Of a stretch of 64,000 bases of DNA, positions 49,734 to 57,207 are shown piece by piece. Below the pieces are notes generated by a model. That model searched no databases. It was not told the DNA's origin and saw only the letters and a program-made list of their open reading frames with translations. Source of the stretch: Thermus brockianus. Its GTDB lineage: Bacteria > Deinococcota > Deinococci > Deinococcales > Thermaceae. A program made the translations under genes and the position numbers. The stretch is taken from the NCBI RefSeq assembly GCF_021462505.1, contig NZ_JAKEDV010000009.1, positions 33,940-97,939 on the forward strand, given 5' to 3'. The first letter of the stretch is position 1; every line of letters begins with the position of its first letter.

Positions 49734-50915
49734 CTAACCGCTCACGTTTATGTTGCAGTCGCCTTTGCAGATGACGATGATGATCTTGATCTTGGGCCAC
49801 GTGATTTTGAGGGTAGGCTCCTCCGGTGAGGCGATGTCGTCCTCTATGCCGATGCCCACAGGCCCATCGTTGGGTAGCACCTGGGCGGGCAGGGTGGCGA
49901 TTACCCGATTGGGGTCGCCCAGCTTGGTGAGCTGCACGGCGTACCCTCCGGCGGGGTTGCGCACCAAGCGCAGGTTCAGGAAGGGGTCGCCCTCGGGTGG
50001 GCACCAGACATTGCTCGGGCCGCAGTCGGTGGTGGTTCCCCCCCACGGCTTCTTGCGAAGGTAGAGGAAGCCCAGGTTTTCTCCCACTAGTTCCTCGATG
50101 GGGGTGCTGTCCCACAACTTGGGGTTGTCGTAGGGTATCGCCGCTACGGAAACATCCTCCCGGAGGAGCCAAGGGGTTTCTTCCCTTGGCGGGAAGGGCT
50201 TGGGCCTGCCGCAACAGACCTCCCGGATCTTGCGTTCATAGAGGATGGCACCCTCTTTGCCTGCGTTGTAGGCTATCTGCCGTCCGGTTAGGGTATCAGG
50301 AGGAAGGGCGCTCACAAGGTGCATGCGGAGCGGATTCGAGGGATCGTTGCGGAGAATGATGATGATGTCTATGGTCCAAGTGGAACCCTGTTTACTGATG
50401 GAGAGCTTTACTAGATGCTCGGATGCGCCCGATTGATCGGGGTTCCCCCGCATCTCCACCTGCGCCGGGGTCCGCACCGAAGCCGCTCCCCGTTCACCGT
50501 GCCACTCCAGCTCGTAGCCCCCTTGAGGGGCTTGGCGCAAATAGGCCAGGTCGGCGTAGCACCATGGGCGCGTTTTGCTCGGGCACTTGATGACTACAAA
50601 AACGGGCTTATCCACGGGCGGCAGGGGATAGGGGAAGGGAGGGCGCCAGGGGCCACCGATAAGGACGGTGTCCTCGCCGTCCTTCGCCATGGTTAGGGGG
50701 CGAGGAGAAACGGCTTGAGGGGAAAACCCTTGAGGCATGAGGTCGGCAAACGCATTCACGGCCTCATCCAAGAGGGACTGGCCGGCGTCGTAGAGCACAT
50801 TGTCGTTCTGGATGAGCTCGTCAAGGGGGGTCGTCTGCCCACCCGTCTGCCCCCCGCAAGCAACCAGGAGGGCCAACAAAGCGCCAAAGCTCGCTAGCAA
50901 AACGGCTTTCCTCAT
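49734..50915 (-). CDS. Lipoprotein of unknown function
   Basis: 393 residues: lipobox LLALLVACGG, then a polar mature protein with no repeats (GPWRPPFPYPLPPVDKPVFV, LEWHGERGAASVRTPAQVEM, KIREVCCGRPKPFPPREETP). Several cysteines could form disulfides. Its promoter has three GTTMAG elements at 11-bp steps, shared with the lipoprotein gene at 53.7 kb, so it probably belongs to the BTAD regulon. No family recognised. Confidence 0.65.
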   Translation of the reverse strand: MRKAVLLASFGALLALLVACGGQTGGQTTPLDELIQNDNVLYDAGQSLLDEAVNAFADLMPQGFSPQAVSPRPLTMAKDGEDTVLIGGPWRPPFPYPLPPVDKPVFVVIKCPSKTRPWCYADLAYLRQAPQGGYELEWHGERGAASVRTPAQVEMRGNPDQSGASEHLVKLSISKQGSTWTIDIIIILRNDPSNPLRMHLVSALPPDTLTGRQIAYNAGKEGAILYERKIREVCCGRPKPFPPREETPWLLREDVSVAAIPYDNPKLWDSTPIEELVGENLGFLYLRKKPWGGTTTDCGPSNVWCPPEGDPFLNLRLVRNPAGGYAVQLTKLGDPNRVIATLPAQVLPNDGPVGIGIEDDIASPEEPTLKITWPKIKIIIVICKGDCNINVSG

Positions 50916-50957
50916 CCTCTTCCTCCTTTGAGGCGTATCCTTTTAGCCTCGAGGCCT

Positions 50958-51002
50958 AGGGTAGCCTAGGGGGTCTGAACGCACCCTTAACGCTCCCTGA
51001 AC
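50958..51002 (-). promoter_or_regulatory. Promoter with three GTTMAG repeats (SARP-like box)
   Basis: Minus strand: GTTCAG (51002-50997), GTTAAG (50991-50986), GTTCAG (50980-50975), each 11 bp apart, then 11 bp, then TACCCT (50963-50958). This matches the one-face, 11-bp heptad layout bound by SARP/BTAD activators. Confidence 0.68.
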
Positions 51003-51025
51003 CCCAACCTGCCGGCATGCCGCCA

Positions 51026-52339
51026 TCATGGCCTTGCCGAAAGGTCCACCCTCCCTTTCCCCACCTCCTGGGCAGGGAAGGGGAGGGGCGAAGCATCCTG
51101 TTCCAGGTTTCCCTGGAGCTGCGCGGGGGTGAGGCTGGGCTGGGCCGAGAGCCAAACCGCCATGGCCCCCGCCACCAGGGGCGTGGCGAAGGAGGTGCCG
51201 GTGCACGTCCCCATAGCCCCGCCAGGGACAGAGCACTCCAGACCCGTCCCAGGGGCCGATAGGTCCAGGTACGCGCCTCTCGTGCTATAGGGGGCGGGGC
51301 GCAGTCCTCCCTGGTTCGGGTCCCTTTCCAAAGCCCCCACGGCCACCAGGCCCGGGAAGTCAAAGGCCGCAGGGTAGTGGGCTGGGCTTCCCTGGTTCCC
51401 CTGGTTCCCAGCGGCGGCGGCCACCGGGATGTTCTGGCTCAAGGCCGCTTGCAAGGCCAGCTTGAGGGCTTCCACCGGCGTGTCGCCCCCTAGGCTCAGG
51501 TTGAGCACCGTGGGGCCCTGGCGGTGTTGGACCACCCAGCACACCCCCCGCACCACCCGGCTGGCCCGGCAGACCCCGTTCTCGTCGCAGACGCGTACCG
51601 GGACGATTTCAGCATCGGGGGCGACCTCCTTTACCAGCCCCGCTACCCCGGTACCGTGCCCGCTGGGAAAGGCGTCCTGGGGCGTGGTGTCGTCCTCCAC
51701 GAAGTCGTAGCCCGGTGCCTGGGGGATGGCTGCGTCCACCCCGGTGTCCAGGACCGCTACCCGGACCCCTCTCCCTCGGTAGCCCCGCCCCTGCGCCAAG
51801 GGGGCTCCAATGGCCTCGCTCCCCCAGCCGCTTAGGCTCCACAGGCTTTCCGGGTCGGCTTTATAGCTGGGGTCCTGCGCTTCCAACTCCTCCAGGGCCT
51901 TGCCTAGGGCCTCGCCGCTATAGCCGAGCTCGGCCAGGGCGAAGCCGCACCCCTGGAGGTCGTCCCGGCGAAGGAGGGTAAACCCCCTCGGCAGGGTAGG
52001 CGTGCGCCCAAGGGGGAGGCGCAAGAGGATTCGGTTCCGGTCCACTTGGCCCAGCACCCCCAGGGTGGCTTGGGCCTCCTTGGCGCCGGCCACCACCCGC
52101 ACCGCCCTCGGCCCCCCGGGCACCGGGGGCACTTGGAAGCGAAGGGTGTTCCCTTCACGCGCCGTTACCGTGGCCTCCCTCTCCCCCACGAACACCCGGG
52201 CCCCCTCGAGGGCCATGCCCGTCACCCGGGCCGTCACCTCCTCCCCGATGGCCGCCCGGCCCGGGGACAGGTCTAGGCTTGGGCTCCCGGGTGCGCAAGC
52301 GGAAAGCAAGGCGAGAATCAACCAGAAGGGTCCACGCAT
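51026..52339 (-). CDS. Lipoprotein subtilisin-like serine protease (S8)
   Basis: 437 residues: lipobox ILALLSACAP, an IPT/TIG-like domain (about 20-95), a propeptide-like stretch (LPRGFTLLRRDDLQGCGFAL), then the S8 domain: Asp in VRVAVLDTGVDAAIPQ, His in SGHGTGVAGLVKEVAP, oxyanion region AAAAGNQGNQGSPAHYPAA, Ser in TGTSFATPLVAGAMAV. A surface protease lying between two lipoprotein genes and in the same direction as the BTAD regulator gene. Confidence 0.92.
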   Translation of the reverse strand: MRGPFWLILALLSACAPGSPSLDLSPGRAAIGEEVTARVTGMALEGARVFVGEREATVTAREGNTLRFQVPPVPGGPRAVRVVAGAKEAQATLGVLGQVDRNRILLRLPLGRTPTLPRGFTLLRRDDLQGCGFALAELGYSGEALGKALEELEAQDPSYKADPESLWSLSGWGSEAIGAPLAQGRGYRGRGVRVAVLDTGVDAAIPQAPGYDFVEDDTTPQDAFPSGHGTGVAGLVKEVAPDAEIVPVRVCDENGVCRASRVVRGVCWVVQHRQGPTVLNLSLGGDTPVEALKLALQAALSQNIPVAAAAGNQGNQGSPAHYPAAFDFPGLVAVGALERDPNQGGLRPAPYSTRGAYLDLSAPGTGLECSVPGGAMGTCTGTSFATPLVAGAMAVWLSAQPSLTPAQLQGNLEQDASPLPFPAQEVGKGRVDLSARP

Positions 52340-52402
52340 CCATCTCCTCCTCGCTACAGGGAACGCTGTGCCCGCTCAGGTCCAAGAGCCAAGCGGGCAT
52401 GG

Positions 52403-53671
52403 CTAGGGAAGGCTTGCGCTAGCCCCGCCCACCGTGTAGCTGCCGGTGGCGATGGCTAGGCCGATGTCGGTGGTAGCCGTGAAAGCGCCGGGGTCCGTGG
52501 CGTCCAGCTGCAGGAGGGGGCTTGCCGAAAGCAGGGCACTTACCGATGCGTGCACGGTACTCCCGGAAGCGAAGGGCGTGTGGCCCAGGGTGCTGGAGAG
52601 ATCCGGGAAGCTGTAGCCTGTGGCGGTCCCCAACCAACCCTTACCCAAGGTGGCGTGGTAAACGAGGGTGGGATCCTCCAGTTCCAGTCGGTAGGCCCTC
52701 AGGTTCGCCCCGCTATAGCTAAGTCCGCTCACCGTGGGGTGAGCGGCGGCGCTCAGCCCCAGGCTCCCTGTGGGCCAAGGGTTGGGCAGGGCCAGGGAAA
52801 TGGCTCCTCCGCCGCTACCCTTGTAGGCCTCGAGGACGTGGCCGCCGGCGCCCGCCACGGCGAAGGCGGCGTAGCGGTCCCCCGGGCCAAACCCGCTCAC
52901 GGGGCGGAAGGAGAGGTTGGTGGCGGCGCTACCGGTGGCGGAACCCACGGTGCCCAAGCCCTGGTTATCCGCGCTGAGGTAGACCACTTGGGCCATGCCG
53001 AACGTGGGGCTGAAGCCTACGGGGAGGGTCACCATGAGGGTCTGAAGGGGTGGGGCGTCCGAAGCGGTAAGGGTAACGCTGCTGGATCCACCGGCGCTGA
53101 TGTTTACCCCCCGTACCACCTTGGCCGCCTTGTAGTTGGTGGGGTTACCCGGTGCGCTCACCGTCACCAGCAGATCCTGGGTTCCGGCGGGGGCCGTTAG
53201 GGGAACCGCTACCGGACTCGTCAGGCTGGTCACCGTCCCCCCGGCACTAAAGGCTCTTCCACTGGCCATCACGGTGTCGCCCACGGCCAACCCGGGTACC
53301 CCGGGGGCGTTCACGGTGAGGGTGTAGCTCACCGTGCTGGGGTTTGTACCGCTACAGGTCACCTTGGGGTTGGCGAGCTCTGAGGCGGCCGCTTGGATGA
53401 CGTGGACTTCCACGGCCATCCCCGGGACCAAGGGGTTGCAACGCACGGCCACGCCGTAGAGAGTATTGCCGCGCACGCTGATGGTGTAGGTGCCACCGGG
53501 GTTTGGGGTGAGGGCTGTCCAGGAGCCGCTACCCAACTGGTAGGCCGCCGCATAGCCAACGTTCTGGGTGTCCACCACAGTCAGGGTGATGCTGCTCGGG
53601 GGTGGGACCGTGCCCCCGCCGCAACCTGCCAACATACCCGCCAACCCCATGCCCAGAAGTTTCCGTACCAT
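52403..53671 (-). CDS. Large beta-rich lipoprotein
   Basis: 422 residues from the ATG at 53671: lipobox GLAGMLAGCGG, then a Ser/Thr/Gly-rich chain with repeated beta patterns (GGTYTISVRGNTLYGVAVRC, VSYTLTVNAPGVPGLAVGDT, NISAGGSSSVTLTASDAPPL), resembling secreted Ig-like or DUF4397-like proteins. The open frame upstream of 53671 lacks a signal and overlaps the regulator. Promoter carries GTTMAG repeats. May be a substrate or surface partner of the S8 protease; this is inference. Confidence 0.72.
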   Translation of the reverse strand: MVRKLLGMGLAGMLAGCGGGTVPPPSSITLTVVDTQNVGYAAAYQLGSGSWTALTPNPGGTYTISVRGNTLYGVAVRCNPLVPGMAVEVHVIQAAASELANPKVTCSGTNPSTVSYTLTVNAPGVPGLAVGDTVMASGRAFSAGGTVTSLTSPVAVPLTAPAGTQDLLVTVSAPGNPTNYKAAKVVRGVNISAGGSSSVTLTASDAPPLQTLMVTLPVGFSPTFGMAQVVYLSADNQGLGTVGSATGSAATNLSFRPVSGFGPGDRYAAFAVAGAGGHVLEAYKGSGGGAISLALPNPWPTGSLGLSAAAHPTVSGLSYSGANLRAYRLELEDPTLVYHATLGKGWLGTATGYSFPDLSSTLGHTPFASGSTVHASVSALLSASPLLQLDATDPGAFTATTDIGLAIATGSYTVGGASASLP

Positions 53672-53688
53672 CTTCCCACCTCCCCCGC

Positions 53689-53722
53689 ACCCTAGACCAC
53701 CCCCCCTTAACGGGGTCTGAAC
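53689..53722 (-). promoter_or_regulatory. Promoter with two GTTMAG repeats (SARP-like box)
   Basis: Minus strand: GTTCAG (53722-53717), GTTAAG (53711-53706), 11 bp, TAGGGT (53694-53689), 18 bp before the ATG. Spacing equals the site at 50958-51002. The repeats overlap the stop codon of the regulator gene. Confidence 0.68.
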
Positions 53723-55398
53723 GTCTCCAGGCGGCCCCGGTAGCGCTCGGCCAGCACGGTGTACCGGGCTTCCTCCAGCAGGGCTATAGCTTCCTCGAGG
53801 TTGGCCCGCTCCCCTGTAAGCTCGGCCAGGTTGGCGAGCACCGCCGCCGTGAGCACCCACTCCTGGCTGGCCCGGGCGAGGCGGAGGGCCTCCTCGTAGG
53901 CCGTTCGGGCCTCCTCGGTGCGCCCTTGGCGGTGGTAGAGGGCCCCCAGGTTGTTCCAGGCCCGGCCCATGGCCTCCAGGTTCCCCTGGGCCAGGGCCAG
54001 GGACTCCTTGCAAAGCCCTTCGGCTTCGGCCACCTCCCCCCGGCGCTCCTTCAGCACCCCCAGGTTGAGGTAGATCCGGGCCCGCAGCCAAGCCCGGTTC
54101 CCCACAGCCTCCAGGACCTCCCTGAACGCCTCCTCCCCCTGCCCGAGTTCCGCCAAGGCCACCGCCCGGTTACCCAAGGCTCCAAGGTGCCGCGCTTCTT
54201 CCCCCGCCATCAAAAACCGCACCGCCGCCCGGCTAAAGGCCTCCGCTGCCTCCTGGAAGCGGCCTTGGGCCAGGAGCGCCATGCCTTGGAGGTTTAAGGC
54301 CTCGGCCTGGGGGTAAGCACCCCCCTGGGAGGCCGCCTCGGCCTCGGCCAGGGCCTCCGCAAGGTGGCCGAGCCGGAAGAGGACTATCCCCCGCACGGCG
54401 CTCCTTTCGGGGCTTGGGGGTAGCTCCTCCAGAAGTTCTAGGGCTTCGCGGTAGCGGCCAAGCCGCTCCAAGGCGCGTGCCCTGAGGAGGAGGATCTCGG
54501 GCTCGAAGGAGAGTTCCGCCAAGAGGGCCAGGGCCTCGTGGGGGGCTTCCTCCACCCTCTCCCGGGCTAGGCCCAACAGGGCCTGTTGCCCCCTGGGAAG
54601 GTCGGCCACCGCCCAGCATCCCCGCGCCGCTAGGTACAGGGGGGCCGCCTCCCGCAGGGGTAGCTTGCGGGCGAGTTCCAAGGCGGCCTTGCGCCCTTCC
54701 AGGGTCAAGGGGGCTTCCAGGGTAGGTTGCCCTTGGGCGTCCAGGAGGCCCCGGGCCATGAGGCGGTCCAGGGCCTCCGCCTGTAGGCCAAGGAGGCCCA
54801 CGGCGCGGGTTAGCCCCACGAGTTGGATGGCGAAGAAGGCCTGTTGGGCCTCGAGGTCCAAGGGCTCCCAGGGGGGTTCCTCCTCCAGCGGTTCGCCTAT
54901 ACCCGGGAGGTTGCGCACCTCCCGCATAAGGGCTTCCGCCTCCTCGGTTAGCCCGAGGGCGTACAGGGCCCTCGCCTGGCGGGCGTGCCCCCGCCACAGG
55001 GCCTCGGCCAAGGCCTCTCGTTGGCTCCAAACCCATTCCTCCAGCTCCGCGGGAAGCCCCTCGTCCGCTCCCTCCAGGAACCTTCCCTCGTAAAGGCGGC
55101 GGGCCTCTTCCAGCCTTCCCTCCGCCAAAGCGGTCCGAAAGATATGGGCATCGCAGGGGATTTCGGTGTGGAGCACGTCCCCACCCAGGACCGGGGCACC
55201 GGCCTTCCGGAGCTGGGTCAGGGCCACGGAGAGGCTATTTAGGGGGTCGCTGGCCTCGGGCCAAAAGAGCTCCGCCAGGTGGCGGCGGGAGCGGGGGCCC
55301 TCGAGGGCGAGGTACGCCAGCAGGAGGAGGGGCTTCTTCTTGCGAAACCCCTTGGCCTGAGGGGTTTCTAGGGAGAGGGTTCCTAGGGTTCGCAGCAT
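53707..55398 (-). CDS. BTAD/SARP-like transcriptional activator with TPR array
   Basis: 563 residues. N-terminal winged helix (KKKPLLLLAYLALEGPRSRR, HLAELFWPEASDPLNSLSVA), then a bacterial transcriptional activation domain (LYEGRFLEGADEGLPAELEE) and a long C-terminal TPR solenoid (YREALELLEELPPSPERSAV; AEALNLQGMALLAQGRFQEA; AWNNLGALYHRQGRTEEART). No NB-ARC ATPase is present, unlike AfsR. It should bind direct repeats, as found before the two lipoprotein genes downstream. Confidence 0.88.
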   Translation of the reverse strand: MLRTLGTLSLETPQAKGFRKKKPLLLLAYLALEGPRSRRHLAELFWPEASDPLNSLSVALTQLRKAGAPVLGGDVLHTEIPCDAHIFRTALAEGRLEEARRLYEGRFLEGADEGLPAELEEWVWSQREALAEALWRGHARQARALYALGLTEEAEALMREVRNLPGIGEPLEEEPPWEPLDLEAQQAFFAIQLVGLTRAVGLLGLQAEALDRLMARGLLDAQGQPTLEAPLTLEGRKAALELARKLPLREAAPLYLAARGCWAVADLPRGQQALLGLARERVEEAPHEALALLAELSFEPEILLLRARALERLGRYREALELLEELPPSPERSAVRGIVLFRLGHLAEALAEAEAASQGGAYPQAEALNLQGMALLAQGRFQEAAEAFSRAAVRFLMAGEEARHLGALGNRAVALAELGQGEEAFREVLEAVGNRAWLRARIYLNLGVLKERRGEVAEAEGLCKESLALAQGNLEAMGRAWNNLGALYHRQGRTEEARTAYEEALRLARASQEWVLTAAVLANLAELTGERANLEEAIALLEEARYTVLAERYRGRLETFRPR

Positions 55399-55559
55399 GG
55401 CAGGAAAGGGATACGAGTAGTTTAGCCCTGGGACGGGCTTTGGGGAAGGAGGGGCAGGCCTGCCTCAGGCAGGGCTTGCCCGTGCTCGTTCAATACCGCA
55501 AGGGCCTTTGCGGAACGAGGCCAGGACTACTTCGCAAGGAAGTCGGGGGATGCCAGGCC

Positions 55560-56130
55560 GCAAGCCCTACAATCCCAACCCAGCGGCACCCCTCAGGACC
55601 ACCTGACCTCCGAGGAAGGCCAAGGATCCCTGCGCCTCTCCCAGGACGCCAAGGCGCAGAAGAAGACCCGCACCTAGGCGTGGATGGTCCGCCTGGCCAA
55701 CGCAGGATGGCCCGCCCCCCGCATCGCTCTCCCCTTCCACCCCCATCCCCCACCAACCCCTCGCCGAGGGCATCCCCGGGTTCCTCCACCGCAAACCCCG
55801 AGGTGCAGGGTCCAAGCTCACCCCCGGGATGGCCGCTTCCGGGAAAGGCTCAAGGAGGACCGTACCTTCAGGTTGGCAAAGCTCTCCGAGGCCCTCCTGA
55901 GCGCTTTGGCGTGGCCCTAACCCCCGGGCACCCTGGCCCGCCACCTCCGGAGGACGGGTTGCGGGTGGAAGCGGACCCGGCAGGTGCGCCTGACGAGGTA
56001 GGGGTGGACTCCCTGGACGGGGGCGGTTTCGCTCTGGGCCCGCCGGCGGAATACACGGGGTGCCGAGGGGGGAGGCGAGGTACTTGCCGAGGTCCAGCCC
56101 GCATTGCCATCCCATGGAGGGGGGTATGGC
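55560..56130 (+). pseudogene. Heavily degraded IS630-like transposase
   Basis: Pieces in different frames follow the IS630 order: LTSEEGQGSLRLSQ and WAWMVRLANAGWPAPRIA (N-terminal HTH), GFLHRKPRGAGSKLTPGMAA (linker), FRERLKEDRTFRLAKLSEAL, then LTPGTLARHLRRTGCGWKRTRQV in another frame. Several frameshifts and stops; the DDE catalytic part is not traceable. The flanks (55399-55559, 56131-56270) show nothing else. Confidence 0.5.
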
Positions 56131-56272
56131 GATGGGCGAAGGGGCATGGGATGCCCTGGCGGACGAGCGTTTGCAGGGGTTACGGGAGGCAAGGGTGGGA
56201 GTCCTGAGGGCTTTGGGGGGCGTTAGGTTGAAAACCTAAGGGGAGGGGCATACGGCGGGCAGCCCTTGCTCT

Positions 56273-56293
56273 TTGTCGCATAACTTGCGACAA
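56273..56293. promoter_or_regulatory. Inverted-repeat operator before the DUF2384/RES pair
   Basis: TTGTCGCA-TAACT-TGCGACAA, perfect 8-bp arms, 8 bp upstream of the antitoxin ATG. Position fits autorepression by the antitoxin. Confidence 0.6.
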
Positions 56294-56300
56294 TACCATT

Positions 56301-56678
56301 ATGGTTCTCCCACCCGATCCTGTGGCGCGTGCGACCCTCCTGGAAGAGGGTTTGCCCAAGGAGGCGCTCCTAGAACTGCAAAAGAACCTCGGACTTCCCC
56401 AAACCACCCTGGCCCGCCTCCTCCGCACCACCCCCAGGACCCTCCAACGCCAGGGGGCGCGGCTTTCCCCGGAGCTCTCCGACCGCCTCTACCGCCTCTA
56501 CCGCCTTTACGAGCGGGCCCTCCTCTTCCACGGCGACCCGGAGCGGGCTCGGCGCTTCCTCCTCACCCCAAACCCCGCCCTGGGCGGGAAGCGCCCCCTG
56601 GACCTTGCGGTCAACGAAGCCGGCCTCGAGGCCACCCTTGACCTCCTGGACAACCTGGAGGAGGGGGTGTACCTGTAG
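56301..56678 (+). CDS. DUF2384 (MbcA/ParS-like) antitoxin
   Basis: 125 residues: an Xre-like N-terminal HTH (LLELQKNLGLPQTTLARLLR, TTPRTLQRQGARLSPELSDR) and a C-terminal toxin-binding helix set (LLTPNPALGGKRPLDLAVNE, GLEATLDLLDNLEEGVYL). It neutralises the RES toxin encoded 10 bp downstream and probably represses through the inverted repeat just before its start. Confidence 0.88.
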   Translation: MVLPPDPVARATLLEEGLPKEALLELQKNLGLPQTTLARLLRTTPRTLQRQGARLSPELSDRLYRLYRLYERALLFHGDPERARRFLLTPNPALGGKRPLDLAVNEAGLEATLDLLDNLEEGVYL

Positions 56679-56688
56679 GGAGACGGGT

Positions 56689-57159
56689 TTGCGAGCCTAC
56701 CGTCTCGTGAAGGCGGACTATGCCCCGGAGGCCTTCTCGGGCCGCGGCGCGGCGCTCCGGGGCGGGCGCTGGAACCCCAAAGGTGTTCCCGCAGTCTACG
56801 CCAGCGAGCACCTGGCCCTGAGCGTGCTGGAGTGGTTAGCCTACGCCCTGGAGGTAGCCTCCTTGGAGAGCTACGTCTACTTTCGCCTAGAGGTGCCCTC
56901 GTCCGAGGTTGTCCGGGCGGAAATCCCGCCGAACTGGAGGGCCCTCCCTCATCCTCCCGAAACCCAGGAAGTCGGCAGACGCCTTCTGGTGGAGGAGGGC
57001 GCCCTTGCTTTCCTTGTACCCTCGGTGCTGGTGCCTGAGGGGTGGAACCTGGTCCTTAACCCGAAGCACCCCGCCTTCCACCTGGTGGAGGTAGAGGGGC
57101 CTTTCTCCCTTGTCTGGGACCCCAGGGTGGAGGAGTTGGTGCGGCGGGCACGGGGCTAG
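56689..57159 (+). CDS. RES-domain toxin
   Basis: 156 residues from a TTG start 10 bp after the antitoxin stop; the start matches the family beginning LRAYRLVKADYAPEAFSGRG. The RES motif is clear: RG-GRWNPKGVPAVYASEHLA, LEWLAYALE, and a late Ser-containing LVLNPKHPAFHLVEV. RES toxins break down or modify NAD+. The family-typical Arg, Glu and Ser residues appear present, so the toxin looks active. Confidence 0.87.
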   Translation: MRAYRLVKADYAPEAFSGRGAALRGGRWNPKGVPAVYASEHLALSVLEWLAYALEVASLESYVYFRLEVPSSEVVRAEIPPNWRALPHPPETQEVGRRLLVEEGALAFLVPSVLVPEGWNLVLNPKHPAFHLVEVEGPFSLVWDPRVEELVRRARG

Positions 57160-57207
57160 CGGGGCGGATAAGCCTCCGGTTTTTAGCCGGGCCCTCGAGG
57201 GGCAGGC

